Shown one piece after another: positions 11,163 through 23,088 of a stretch of DNA of 64,000 nt. Source of the DNA: Rutidosis leptorrhynchoides (lineage: Eukaryota; Streptophyta; Magnoliopsida; Asterales; Asteraceae); NCBI RefSeq assembly GCF_046630445.1, contig NC_092340.1, positions 19,260,001 through 19,324,000 on the forward strand. Direction: 5' to 3'. The notes beneath the pieces were generated by a model. It ran no database searches and was not told the origin of the DNA. It saw only the letters and a program-made list of their open reading frames with translations. The translations under genes were made by a program, and so were the position numbers. The stretch's first letter is position 1; the number at the start of each line of letters is the position of its first letter.

Positions 11163-13593
11163 TGAGACGTCCCAGCAAATTAACCTTGACGACCAACGTT
11201 TACTTGGTCTCATAACCTTGATCAAAAACTCTACGTGAACATTTTTAAACAACCATTGCAGTCATTTATTGAAAGAGATTACTCAAAAGGAAATCCAACA
11301 TTTTAAAAGTTTTAAAGTCAAACCAAACTTAACAAATGTTGACCAAAAAGTTAACTAATAACCACAATAGTAAAATGCATGAAAAGTGAATGCAACAGTA
11401 ATAATTGTTTAAATGAAATCTGCGACACAATATGCAGACTCTCTAGCCAGCGGAAGCAAATAATCAATCATCACCTGAGAATAAAACATGCGAGTAAACT
11501 GTCAACATAAGAATTGTTGGTGAGATATAGGTTTAATAAAACAACTTGAATTAAATTAGACCACAAGATTTAATGTTGAGAAACGTCTTTAAAATATTAT
11601 TACATTTATCCCGTGAGCACCGGGTAACCCAACTTAACTCGGTTTATCTACCCTTTTATAGATCATACACTGAACAGATGTATCTTCTAACGAAGGACTA
11701 AACATTCCCTTGAAAACTAGCGCGACTAGGAAAGAATGGGGCGGTCAGGCCAAATAGATCTATCAATAGGATTCGCGCCTATGGTACAAAGCCCGTAGCT
11801 ACAAGTTACCAAGCTAAGGAATATTTTTGTTCAACTCACAAATGAATAATTTATCATTTTTGATTACTTGTGTCTAATATGTAAAACAAAAAGCATGTAT
11901 TCTCATCCCAAAAAGATTTAAAACAGTAGAAAAATGTGGGACTATAACTCACCTTGATAGCACGACAATAAGATACTCAACTTCAAAAATATGAATGACA
12001 GATTCTTGACCCAAAAACTCAACTTAAAGATAGGTATAAATCAGTCTAATATCTAAGTACCATAATTCAAATGATACCATACAATTCCTAGTGCTCGCCT
12101 AAATTATTTAATCACAATAAACAACAAAAAGTTTCCTTTAGTAATTATTGTAAAAATGTAGAACTTGATTTATAAGTTTTGTTAGCTTGACATTTATAGT
12201 TAACTTTACACACATTTTAATTAAACATGAGATAAAGCTCAACCTTTACTAATATAATCGTCCCTTTTTACTATTTCCAAAAGTCAATGAAAAGTCAACC
12301 CCGAAGTTAACCATCACGTGTGAGTCAACATTATTATCATTTATAATAAAAATAAACACTTTACTGTATAAGTACTAATTCTTGGAGTTAATTCAGTAAT
12401 TAGAGTCATTCATTATAAATTATTATATTTATTTACTAAGTTAAAAATATTTCAAAAATGATCGAGTAGTTACTTTCAACAATTTTCAGAAAAATATTAA
12501 GGACTCCTTTTCAAAAACGGCCGAAGCCTAATGCTTCTTGTTACAGCAAAGGTTTTACAAAAATACAATTCAAATAGAAACTCGACCTGAGCAATTTACA
12601 ATGATCAACGCGATTTTGATGTTTCAAAGAAATTTCTATCAGCTTTTCAAAAATACCAAAATATGACCAAACGACCACTTTTGGCGATTTTTAGAATAAT
12701 TGTAGAACCTCGGTTTGACAAATGGCCTGAGCCAAACTCTTAACATTACAGCAAGGAATTAACATGATTTGTTTCAAAGCTTTAATCGAAGCGAATCAAC
12801 GGGAAATTCAGTTCCTGTTTCGACATTTCACCAAAAGGTAAAAATTTAATTTGATCGTAAGTTGAAAACCGTTTAACGAAAAATTAAGTAATTTATATGA
12901 AAATTCATCTACTCGAAACAAGGAAACTAATATCCACTTTAATTAATCCAGGAAATTTGTTCACAAAATTCCACTAGTTAATTAAATACGAATTTTAATT
13001 AAAGTTAGCAACTTTAACGATTTTTAAGCATGCAATAATTATATAATCGAGCACTAGTACATGTATTGATAACAATAAGGCATAAATCACAGAAAATTGA
13101 TGAGATAAATTATTAGGTTTAAGATTCTTACGATTTGAGTAATCGAATACTATAATTGAAACAACCGAGTTCGAGTACGTGATATTTAATAATCAACCAC
13201 CTTAGATCTTGTGTAATACTTGAAAATTTTTGATGATGATGAAAAAACGCTGGGAGTAGGGCGTCGATGGGAGCATTTGGAAGAGAAAGATGAAGGTTTT
13301 AAAGTATGTAGGCTTATAGTTAATTTAGATTTTATAATATGAATAATAATCAAATAATAAAAAAACAATGGAGGTGAGGAGTGGTTTGGCCAGCCCGTCA
13401 AATTTGACCATGTTAAATATATTTTATTTTTTTATTATTTTTTTATAAACTATTATCCTTGTAGATACTAATAAAATATTAATTTTAAATAAAAGGATTT
13501 AATGACTTTAAAATAGAAAAAAATAAAAAATAAAAATAAAAATAAAATGTTGGGATCACCTCCTCTATGGGTGCCGTCCCTTTTTAGTGTAAC
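11163..13593 (-). mobile_element. 5' LTR of the minus-strand Tekay-like element
   Basis: The LTR end (minus strand ...GGGACGTCTCA) is certain because it abuts the primer site. Going right it contains, in reverse, blocks shared with the other long LTRs here: the complement of CTTCCGCTGG near 11450, TTATTCTCAGGTGAT near 11478, AACTCACCAAC-like sequence near 11520, and GGGATGAGAATACATGC near 11900. A leader-like, CT-rich segment lies near 13180-13400 (minus). The right edge is uncertain: 13593 (minus TGTTACACT) is a guess next to an (ATT)n run. Confidence 0.6.
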
Positions 13594-13597
13594 ATTA

Positions 13598-13645
<48 letters not shown>

Positions 13646-15207
13646 TTTATCTTATCCTTATAGTACTTTATTAATTTATTAAATTATTTAGTGAACTAAA
13701 TATCATTTTAAAGGAAATAAGACAAGCTTGTGGTCACCATTAAATGGTTTTAGAAATCAACCGGTTTACATGGCCAATAAAGTTGGGATAAAGATCATGT
13801 ATAATGGAGTAGGTATACTTACCCAACTAATTCATCTAATATTTTGTCTTTCAAACTTGGCGGATAGTAATAATGAGATGTGAAACATATTTGACAAAGT
13901 CTTGAGTTGCTTTCCAACTATTAAGAGTTATCGTTATTTATTATATTTATATATATAATATAATATTTATTTCTTTTGAGTGGATGATATTTTAGGATCA
14001 TCTATTAGTTAAAATTTTGACCGAGAAACACTCTCATTATATTGGGAAAGATATGCTAGGTAGTATGTATTAAATATGAATGTATGGTTGTTTAAGATAT
14101 AGATGCTAAACATGGTGTAGATAAATATGAGATTGATAGTTAAGTATAGCTCAACAAAGTTGACTTATATATATACCTAACCCTTTATGTTGGGTAATTA
14201 TAATATAACTTATACTAACTAACATAAGTTTGTCAACTAATATAATTTAACATTACATGTCATTTAATATTATTCATTCTAGCCAACTAATCTTTAATTT
14301 GTATATATAAAATGTTGATGATATTGTATATTATGGTTGTGACCAAAATAACACGGGGACTTGACCTATGAGTAACTTAGATATATATATTTACAAATTG
14401 TCCCTGAAGATTAAACGGAACACGATCCGAGAAAAATACCGCTACGCAATTAAAAATACGGAATTGAGACGCATCCGCGATAAATAAAATATAAAAATAT
14501 TTTATAACTTCATATGACATTGAAATGTCATAAATAAAATAATTCGGGTTTAAAATACGAAAGTCTAATCGTTGGTTTGGAAACCGAGACGATTATTCGA
14601 ATAAAAATGTTAACGTAGGAACGTGCTAACACAAAATCACAACTTTTCATTTAATAAATAATATAGGAATATTATTTAATTTATTTAGAATATAATTAAT
14701 CATATAGAAATGACATGGCAAGGATACCAGTTATCATCACCATCACGTCATCATCATACTTATCATCACCTTGTATTATCTATTATCATCAACTCGATCT
14801 CAGTCATCGAAACATCCATCATTTACCGTATTATTTTACGTACCATTACTATAGAATTATTTCATATTGCCATCATCACTCCTATGAATCACGATCATTA
14901 TCAATCTTGTGATCATACTCATAATTATAATTCATAATCAAGATCATGAATCCTAATCAAAATCATGAATCACTCCCGGTCATCAACAACCTAATACATC
15001 ATTTAATTATATCATCAATTACATAAGTCACAGCCTCCTTATCCCTTATTATTAATAGTTCGTGTTTTAAAATTAAAAATTTGGAAGCAGGACTCAGCTA
15101 TCTATCAGCCTTAACAGAAAGAAGATAAGATTAGTGAGATCTTGGCCCAACAACAAGTTGGATCCTGTCAGCCCAAGAGATAATCACAGCCCGCGTACAC
15201 AAAAAGA
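13594..15207. other. Unresolved AT-rich sequence, no gene seen
   Basis: Begins with an (ATT)n run (about 13594-13642). It then holds AT-rich sequence without coding signal or an LTR edge I can define, and a CATCAT/GATGAT-rich stretch at about 14725-14970. It could be flanking genomic DNA, outer LTR sequence of either neighbour, or the remains of an element too old to recognise. Confidence 0.5.
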
Positions 15208-17192
15208 AAATCTGGTTCGTCCAGAAGATAAATAAAAAACGTCACATGGCTAGCTGTAACTTTTACTTTTGAAATCCACTACTTATTAATATATTGTAAG
15301 TGGGATACTATATGATTATAGGTTATCGGCAACCTCTCCAATTCGTTCCACATATAATACTGAAACATGAGGCATACTTTAATTTTTATATATGCTCAAA
15401 ACTTCAAATGACAAGCACCTTCCCTTCTTATTTTAAGGCGCCGAATAGAAAGACAAGAAACATCAAAAGGTTGCAGCAAGGTACCGGGTTTCATGGCTTG
15501 TTTTATCATAGTTATAGAGAGAAATAGTAGTAGTTACAATTGATGGTATTTATGGGGGTTAATAGTAGCATGAGCTTGATCATAACAACAGTAAAGTGGA
15601 GGCTAGAGTGGTGAGGGTTTGGTGTTGATTCTTGTGTGGTTTTTGTTCAAAGAGTTTAGAGAGAGAGAAGAGAGAGAATGGTGGTGTAATTGGTTGTAAA
15701 CCGAAGTGAAGCAAGAAGTTGTTAAATGGGTTTCTAATGGTGATCATGAAGCTGGAAAACAGTAAACGTTGGACTCAATTGGTGATGGTGGTTAGTGGCA
15801 GATTGTGTGATCATAGGTTTGACATGAGTGTTAACAAGAATCATGTGCAGCGGTTTGAGGATCTTATGGTGTAAACATCAGTAATAAGAATCTATAATAG
15901 TTGAAACAATTAGTAGACGCAGCAGTAACATTCATCGATGATGGATTGATTTCGTGGTGATGTTTGAAAGTGGTAGTAATACTTAAGAGTGAATCAGAGA
16001 TAGTGTTTGTCTGGTATTGTGGTTTTCAATTTGAATGCAGTTATGATATAATTGTATAGAGATGATAATCGAATTATTTAAGTTTGTACACATGATACCA
16101 TCAGTTTTGTTTTGTATAGACAATTGGAAATTCGATTTGTACTCGAGTAGACAGGAAAATCAATCAGAAGAAATAAAAAAAATAAAGTGATAGTGAAGTC
16201 TAACTGATTGTACGATTTGTTTGAATTCGAATCCTACTACAGAATTAGAGATAAGAAACAAATTAGAAAAAGGGTGATGTTGAGATGAAACAGAATACGT
16301 ATATGTATATAATTAGTATCTGTATTTATATTTATTTATAATCAGTATTTACGTATATATATTTTTTGTATATATTTATATATGTAAACTTGCTCTTCAT
16401 ATATGTATAGGAATATATTTGTATCTGCATTATCATATGTCATATATCATTATATATATATTTTTATATTTTAATTATGTAAAGAAGCAAAATAATATTA
16501 AATATATACACATTAGTATTTAACATTAATTTTATTAATAATAATGAGACTAATAATAATAATGGAGATAATAGTGATAGTAATATTATAATAATGTTAA
16601 TAATAACAATAATAATAATAATTTTTTTATTAATAATATCAAAATAATACTAATATGAATAAGAATCATGGTAAAGTAATGATAATAATAATTTTATATA
16701 TATAAATGATAATTATATTATTATTAATGTTAATGATAATAAAAATAATAATTTTTTATTGGTAAAGGTAATAATAATACCAAGTAATAATACAAGTAAT
16801 AATTAAGATACAACAAGTTACATGTATCAAATTTCATATTAAAAACAATAATATTAATAACACCGATGTTAATATTAATATTAATATTAATATTAAGGTT
16901 AATAATATTAATGAAAGTAACAATAATAATAACAACTTATTTTATAACTTGTAATTAAGTTTGGTATATTAATATTATATTTATATAATATTTACTAATC
17001 TATATATACACATATTTATTTACAAACAATTGTTCGTGAATCGTCGGGAATAGTCAAGGTCAAATGCATTTACGAAAAGAAAAAAAAAATAGTTCCAACA
17101 TTTTGAGACTCGGTTTGATAGACTTTACTTATCGCGTCGGAATTATTATAAGATTAAGTTTAAATTTGATCGAAAATTTCCGGGTCGTCACA
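15208..17192 (-). mobile_element. 3' LTR (copy A) of a split minus-strand element
   Basis: The LTR start is clear: minus strand TGTGACGACCCGG from 17192, directly after a priming-tract-like sequence. The whole stretch is homologous, in the same order, to 47035-49014. The left edge is set only by where homology between the two copies ends (aaaaagaaaatc) and has no canonical CA terminus, so the true LTR may be longer and truncated here. It is rich in AAT/TAA microsatellite runs (16480-16950). Short open frames in it (for example 15300-15527, also present at 47134-47361) are antisense to the LTR and look non-coding. Confidence 0.7.
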
Positions 17193-17848
17193 GTACCTAC
17201 CCATTAAAGAAATTTCGTCCCGAAATTCGATTGGGGTGGTCATGGCTGACAATAAGTATGTTTTCATGACGAATTTTAGTTGATAAATAGGATTTTATCA
17301 ATATTGAGTAATATAGAATAAATAATTCGATCACTCGAAGCGTACGAGTGAAGCTATCACAAAAGAATGGAATGAATGAATAGAGATTCGTCATAACTTT
17401 TGACGTAGTCATGGTTGAATTTCGAAATTTAAGGGATTTAAAGGAAATCTTCGAAATCTAAAATATTTGATTCTTCGGCGAATAAGGAAATTAAGATCTC
17501 TATAATTAAATACGGTGATCTGCCTCGATTACTCTGTCTGATATTTCCATTATAAATTAAACTTTTTCCGTTCCATTATTTTCCATTCCGATACTCAATC
17601 CCCAAATTTAAAAGATTATGAAAATGCTTAATCCAGTTCTGATCATTGTTCTTATCCTTACTATCGCAATGATCGTTCTTTTTTTCCAACTCCTCCTGGA
17701 AGAATCTGTTTATTTCTACTATGCTCTAGGGATTATTGTATTTATAATCCTTCAGTGTCTTTATATTGCTATACGCATTGATATCCACGGTTTGTAATTT
17801 CGGTGTTGTTGTTGGGCTTTATATTTCCCCTATATATTGGAGCTTCAT
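17193..17848 (-). mobile_element. 3' interior and priming tract of the split element
   Basis: Directly right of the LTR start the minus strand reads TTTAATGGGTAGGTAC, preceded by CGGGACGAAATTTC, matching the layout before the 3' LTRs of the plus-strand elements (33857-33891 and 40790-40824). The rest is non-coding with no pol sequence. It continues at 44081 on the other side of element 1, because the element 1 target duplication ttcat lies at 17844-17848 and 44076-44080. Confidence 0.75.
17844..17848. repeat. Target-site duplication of element 1, left copy
   Basis: ttcat immediately before the LTR start TGTAGTGACCCG at 17849; the identical ttcat follows the distal LTR end at 44076-44080. Confidence 0.92.
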
Positions 17849-18729
17849 TGTAGTGACCCGAACTTTTCCATGTTTATATATATTAATTGAGATTGATATT
17901 TACATGATTAAATGTTTCCAACATGTTAAGCAATCAAACTTGTTAAGACTTGATTAATTGAAATATGTTTCATATAGACAATTGACCACCAAAGTTGACC
18001 GGTGATTCACGAACGTTAAAACTTGTAAAAACTATATGATGACATATATATGGATATATATATAGTTAACATGATACTATGATAAGTAAACATATCATTA
18101 AGTATATTAACAATGAACTACATATGTAAAAACAAGACTACTAACTTAATGATTTTTAAACGAGACATATATGTAACGATTATCGTTGTAAAGACATTTA
18201 ATGTATATATATCATATTAAGAGATATTCGTACATGATAATATCATGATAATATAATAATTTAAAATCTCATTTGATATTATAAACATTGGGTTAACAAC
18301 ATTTAACAAGATCGTTAACCTAAAGGTTTCAAAACAACACTTACATGTAACGACTAACGATGACTTAACGACTCAGTTAAAATGTATATACATGTAGTGT
18401 TTTAATATGTATTTATACACTTTTGAAAGACTTCAATACACTTATCAAAATACTTCTACTTAACAAAAATGCTTACAATTACATCCTCGTTCAGTTTCAT
18501 CAACAATTCTACTCGTATGCACCCGTATTCGTACTCGTACAATACACAGCTTTTAGATGTATGTACTATTGGTATATACACTCCAATGATCAGCTCTTAG
18601 CAGCCCATGTGAGTCACCTAACACATGTGGGAACCATCATTTGGCAACTAGCATGAAATATCTCATAAAATTATAAAAATATGAGTAATCATTCATGACT
18701 TATTTACATGAAAACAAAATTACATATCC

Positions 18730-18739
18730 TTTATATCTA
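18730..18739 (+). promoter_or_regulatory. Candidate LTR promoter TATA box
   Basis: TTTATATCTA followed about 30 bp later by a CA-rich then CT-rich leader (near 18765-18850), the usual layout of an LTR retrotransposon start site. Present in every copy of this LTR, for example 24917-24926. Position is inferred by eye only. Confidence 0.45.
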
Positions 18740-20882
18740 ATCCATACACCAACGACCAAAAACACCTACAAACAATTTCATTCTTCAATTTTCTTCATCT
18801 AATTGATCTCTCTCAAGTTCTATCTTCAAGTTCTAAGTGTTCTTCATATATTCTACAAGTTCTAGTTACATAAAATCAAGAATACTTTCAAGTTTGCTAA
18901 CTCACTTCCAATCTTGTAAGGTGATCATCCAACCTCAAGAAATCTTTGTTTTTTACAGTAGGTTATCATTCTAATACAAGGTAATAATCATATTCAAACT
19001 TTGGTTCAATTTCTATAACTATAACAATCTTATTTCAAGTGATGATCTTACTTGAACTTGTTTTCGTGTCATGATTCTGCTTCAAGAACTTCGAGCCATC
19101 CAAGGATCCATTGAAGCTAGATCCATTTTTCACTTTTCCAGTAGGTTTATCCAAGGAACTTAAGGTAGTAATGATGTTCATAACATCATTCAATTCATAC
19201 ATATAAAGCTATCTTATTCGAAGGTTTAAACTTGTAATCACTAGAACATAGTTTAGTTAATTCTAAACTTGTTCGCAAACAAAAGTTAATCCTTCTAACT
19301 TGACTTTTAAAATCAACTAAACACATGTTCTATATCTATATGATATGCTAACTTAATGATTTAAAACCTGGAAACACGAAAAACACCGTAAAACCGGATT
19401 TACGCCGTCGTAGTAACACCGCGGGCTGTTTTGGGTTAGTTAATTAAAAACTATGATAAACTTTGATTTAAAAGTTGTTATTCTGAGAAAATGATTGTTA
19501 TTATGAACATGAAACTATATCCAAAAATTATGGTTAAACTCAAAGTGGAAGTATGTTTTCTAAAATGGTCATCTAGACGTCGTTCTTTCGACTGAAATGA
19601 CTACCTTTACAAAAACGACTTGTAACTTATTTTTCCGACTATAAACCTATACTTTTTCTGTTTAGATTCATAAAATAGAGTTCAATATGAAACCATAGCA
19701 ATTTGATTCACTCAAAACGGATTTAAAATGAAGAAGTTATGGGTAAAACAAGATTGGATAATTTTTCTCATTTTAGCTACGTGAAAATTTGTAACAAATC
19801 TATTCCAACCATAACTTAATCAACTTGTATTGTATATTATGTAATCTTGAGATACCATAGACACGTATACAATGTTTCGACCTATCATGTCGACACATCT
19901 ATATATATTTCGGAACAACCATAGACACTCTATATGTGAATGTTGGAGTTAGCTATACAGGGTTGAGGTTGATTCCAAAATATATATAGTTTGAGTTGTG
20001 ATCAATACTGAGATACGTATACACTGGGTCGTGGATTGATTCAAGATAATATTTATCGATTTATTTCTGTACATCTAACTGTAGACAACTAGTTGTAGGT
20101 TACTAACGAGGACAGCTGACTTAATAAACTTAAAACATCAAAATATATTAAAAGTGTTGTAAATATATTTTGAACATACTTTAATATATATGTATATATT
20201 GTTATAGGTTCGTGAATCAACCAGTGGCCAAGTCTTACTTCCCGACGAAGTAAAAATCTGTGAAAGTGAGTTATAGTCCCACTTTTAAAATCTAATATTT
20301 TTGGGATGAGAATACATGCAGGTTTTATAAATGATTTACAAAATAGACACAAGTACGTGAAACTACATTCTATGGTTGAATTATCAAAATCGAATATGCC
20401 CCTTTTTATTAAGTCTGGTAATCTAAGAATTAGGGAATAGACACCCTAATTGGCGCGAATCCTAAAGATAGATCTATTGGGCCTAACAAACCCCATCCAA
20501 AGTACCGGATGCTTTAGTACTTCGAAATTTATATCATATCCGAAGGGTGTCCCGGAATGATGGGGATATTCTTAAATATGCATCTTGTTAATGTCGGTTA
20601 CCAGGTGTTCACCATATGAATGATTTTTATCTCTATGTATGAGATGTGTATTGAAATATGAAATCTTGTGGTCTATTGTTACGATTTGATATATATAGGT
20701 TAAACCTATAACTCACCAACATTTTTGTTGACGTTTAAAGCATGTTTATTCTCAGGTGAATATTAAGAGCTTCCGCTGTTGCATACTAAAATAAGGACAA
20801 GATTTGGAGTCCATGTTTGTATGATATTGTGTAAAAACTGCATTCAAGAAACTGATTTCGATGTAACATATTTGTATTGTAA

Positions 20883-20982
20883 ACCATTATGTAATGGTCG
20901 TGTGTAAACAGGATATTTTAGATTATCATTATTTGATAATCTACGTAAAGCTTTTTAAACCTTTATTTATGAAATAAAGGTT
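20883..20982 (+). repeat. Cluster of three perfect hairpins in the LTR
   Basis: Three inverted repeats in 100 bp: ACCATTA/TAATGGT with a 2-nt loop (20883-20898), TAGATTATCA/TGATAATCTA with a 5-nt loop (20919-20943), and AACCTTTATTT/AAATAAAGGTT with a 3-nt loop (20958-20982). The third contains AATAAA in its 3' arm. The same cluster is in the other LTR copies at 27071-27170, 36933-37032 and 43859-43958, and in reverse near 61490-61590. Confidence 0.9.
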
Positions 20983-21101
20983 ATGGTTTGTTTTAAAAAT
21001 GAATGCAGTCTTTGAAAAACGTCTCATATAGAGGTCAAAACCTCGCAACGAAATCAATTAATATGGAACGTTTTTAATCAATAAGAACGGGACATTTCAG
21101 T

Positions 21102-21113
21102 TGGTATCCGAGC
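21102..21113 (+). other. Primer binding site of element 1 (tRNA-iMet type)
   Basis: TGGTATCCGAGC two bases after the LTR end (spacer GT), one mismatch from the initiator-Met primer site TGGTATCAGAGC. Confidence 0.8.
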
Positions 21114-21308
21114 GTTGGTCTTAGAGAACCAGAATTTTGCATTAGTGTGTCTTATCGAGTTTGTTAGGATGCATTAGTGAGTCTGGACTTCGACCGTGTT
21201 TACTTGAAAAATGATTGCTTAACAAATTTTGTTGGAAATTATATATTTTTAACATGTGAATATTATGTGATATATTAATCTCTTAACGCGTTTGATATTA
21301 TGTGATAG

Positions 21309-21923
21309 ATGTCTACCTCTAGAACAAGTCCCATTGACTCACCTAATAATAATGAAGAGTCAAATGTAAATTGGAATGATTCGTGGACTGATTCACAAGT
21401 TCCCGAAGAGGAACCGGAAGAAGAGTCGGAACCAGAAGAAGAATCGGAACCGGAAGAAGAATCGGAACCGGATGAAGAAATAGAACCGGTGGGGGAAATA
21501 ATAAAACGGTTAAGTAAAAGAAAATCCTCAACCAACCGACCAAGGTTAATTATGGTCAATGGTGTTTCCGCCAAGGAAGCAAAATATTGGAAGGATTACC
21601 AATTCTCCGATGAATCGGATTCCGACGAGAATTCCGATGATGTTATAGAAATTACCCCAACTGAATTTAAAAAGTCAAAAGAAAATAATAAGGGAAAGGG
21701 TATAAAAATAGAGAAACCTAATTCCAACCCCGATGAACTTTATATGTATCGTCAACCCCCGAAGTCCTTAAGTTGTAGCAATGACCCGGGAACCTCTAAA
21801 CCACCAGGTTTTTCTAAACCAATGTGGATAACGACGGCTCGTATTAGGGGAACATCATATATCCCTAGAAACTTGGCAAAACGAACCAAAACCGAAGAAG
21901 AAGAAACAAGCGAGTCGGAATAA
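21309..21923 (+). CDS. Acidic disordered retrotransposon accessory protein (element 1)
   Basis: 204 codons, ATG about 200 bp after the primer site. The N-terminal third contains tandem acidic units (EEESEPEE, repeated near residues 33-60). A Lys/Arg-rich segment (KRLSKRKSSTNRP) follows near residues 65-78, then a second acidic cluster (SDESDSDENSDD) and a Lys-rich patch near 115-128. The C terminus is again basic then acidic. No enzymatic domain, signal peptide or membrane segment. The gene lies upstream of the F-box gene in the same orientation, and element 2 carries a close copy with a few substitutions and intact length, which argues for retained coding function. Function unknown; the composition would suit nuclear or nucleic-acid-related binding, but that is a guess. 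Confidence 0.75.
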   Translation: MSTSRTSPIDSPNNNEESNVNWNDSWTDSQVPEEEPEEESEPEEESEPEEESEPDEEIEPVGEIIKRLSKRKSSTNRPRLIMVNGVSAKEAKYWKDYQFSDESDSDENSDDVIEITPTEFKKSKENNKGKGIKIEKPNSNPDELYMYRQPPKSLSCSNDPGTSKPPGFSKPMWITTARIRGTSYIPRNLAKRTKTEEEETSESE

Positions 21924-22048
21924 GATAGTTGTATTCGTGTGGTGTAATATAAGTAATATAGTGTGCTTATGCTTTATGATATATGTAAAAATTGCTTGTA
22001 TTAATAAGTATTTTTTTTTTTATGAATCTAACTCTTGTCTATTTTACA

Positions 22049-22063
22049 GTATAAAAACACAAA
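22049..22063 (+). promoter_or_regulatory. Possible 3' splice site ahead of the F-box gene
   Basis: A T-rich run ending TATTTTACAG (AG at 22048-22049) lies 14 bp before the F-box ATG, in both elements (28236 region in element 2). It could allow a spliced mRNA that skips the acidic gene. The matching donor was not identified. Confidence 0.35.
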
Positions 22064-22678
22064 ATGGATAGACAACCCAATATTTTAAGAGACCTACCCG
22101 GAGACATGATTGATGAAATCTTGTCTAGAGTCGGTCAGAATTCTTCGGCACAACTATTTAAGGCGAGATCAGTTTGTAAGACATTCGAAGAACGTTCCAA
22201 GAATGCCTTGGTTTATAAAAGGCTTTCGTTCGGAAGATGGGGGATATCACATTGGGAAATCCATAAGTTACGATGTGTTTACTTTGACGCATATATTGCG
22301 GGGAACCCAAATGCTATTTTACGCAATGGGTTAAGAAATTATTTTGACTCAATATATCCGAATATTGGACTTCGTGATTTAGAAAAAGCGGCTAACATGC
22401 AACATAAAGAAGCATGTTATGCTTACGGATTATTAATGTTCACTTCTCACCAAAGTGAGAACAAGAACATCGGGCTACAACTATTAAACAAAACGTTCCC
22501 ACAAGTGACGGAGTCGGTAATTGGGGTAAGAAATGAGGTTTTTAGATTGTTACGGGACTGTTGGACATTACGTAACCCTCGTCCCTTTGACGACGTTACA
22601 ACACGCTGTCTTATCAACGGCCATAACGGTTATGTTCCACAAGACCAAGGATGGGAAGTAGTCCTAGTAAAACCATAA
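22064..22678 (+). CDS. F-box protein carried by element 1 (shortened C terminus)
   Basis: 204 codons. Residues about 6-50 fit an F-box: ILRDLPGDMIDEILSRV, then LFKARSVCKTFEE, the segment that binds Skp1/ASK in SCF ubiquitin ligases. The middle (DLEKAANMQHKEACYAYGL) resembles the Sel1-like repeat seen downstream of the F-box in the plant At2g35280-like family. Compared with element 2, a TAA at 22676-22678 replaces a GAA codon and removes the last 23 residues, which contain a CMTCFW segment. The gene sits between the acidic gene and gag, same strand. By family knowledge it would recruit a target for ubiquitination; the target cannot be told from sequence. The F-box call is fairly firm; the host-gene source is an inference. 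Confidence 0.8.
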   Translation: MDRQPNILRDLPGDMIDEILSRVGQNSSAQLFKARSVCKTFEERSKNALVYKRLSFGRWGISHWEIHKLRCVYFDAYIAGNPNAILRNGLRNYFDSIYPNIGLRDLEKAANMQHKEACYAYGLLMFTSHQSENKNIGLQLLNKTFPQVTESVIGVRNEVFRLLRDCWTLRNPRPFDDVTTRCLINGHNGYVPQDQGWEVVLVKP

Positions 22679-23088
22679 TGCATGACTTGTTTCTGGACGT
22701 ATGAATTACGTGTCTTTATTGCCTTTGCTGAACGACTTGTGTACTAGCTAGAATTATCTTCACAACCATCTTGTATCAAATTTATTGTGTGCTATATTTC
22801 ATGCTATATGTAAAATAAGCGGTATTGTAAGTTTGTAAAATGTTGTGTAAAAGTTTGAACGCGAAATATTATTATAATCAGTTTTTCATATAGAATTGTA
22901 GTAGTTGAATTGTATATTAGCTACTAAGTATGAACTTAACGGGTAGGTACTACCCGAATTTAAACTTATAAAACGCTAATATGAAGAAAAAGCTTTTATA
23001 AATGAGTTCATATTATGCTACGAAATACTATTAACTACTCTTAATATTCTGTATGATTAACTTGTTCCATTTAACTATTTTGAAGGAA
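22679..23088 (+). other. Spacer between F-box gene and gag, with priming-tract-like motif
   Basis: About 410 bp without a gene. It contains TTAACGGGTAGGTACT at 22936-22951, overlapping an inverted repeat CGGGTAG/CTACCCG (22940-22956). The same 16 bases form the priming tract and LTR junction of element 2 at 33877-33892. Confidence 0.7.

Larger units (their letters stand above)
17849..21099 (+). mobile_element. 5' LTR of element 1
   Basis: Starts TGTAGTGACCCGAAC, ends GAACGGGACATTTCA; 3251 bp, unusually long. Near-identical copies at 24032-27287, 33892-37149 and 40825-44075, and a reverse partial copy at 61371-64000. It contains a likely promoter (18730) and a CT-rich leader. A block at 20304-20790 is shared with otherwise different LTR families, and three hairpins lie near its 3' end. 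No coding capacity; small frames inside it are conserved only because the LTR is repeated. Confidence 0.95.

Noticed and set aside
13186..13401. 71-codon frame near the start of the LTR at 11163-13593
   Set aside because: Looks like a CT-rich LTR leader; no homology and no conservation to judge by.
13594..15207. Possible host gene in the unresolved stretch
   Set aside because: Only microsatellite-derived short frames; no coding signal or splice-consistent exon seen.
15300..15527. 75-codon frame also present at 47134-47361
   Set aside because: Antisense to LTR copies A and B, no domain, and expected from LTR homology alone.
20089..20352. Antisense 87-codon frame repeated at 43065-43328 and 62117-62380
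   Set aside because: It is conserved only because the LTR is repeated; the inner LTR copies and the related LTR at 51866-52063 break or alter the frame.
20883..20982. Rho-independent-like terminators
   Set aside because: Hairpins are real, but this is plant nuclear DNA; such terminators do not apply.
21275..21574. Ser-rich antisense frame opposite the acidic gene
   Set aside because: Shadow of the acidic repeat on the other strand; the plus-strand gene has the better start and the position before the F-box gene.
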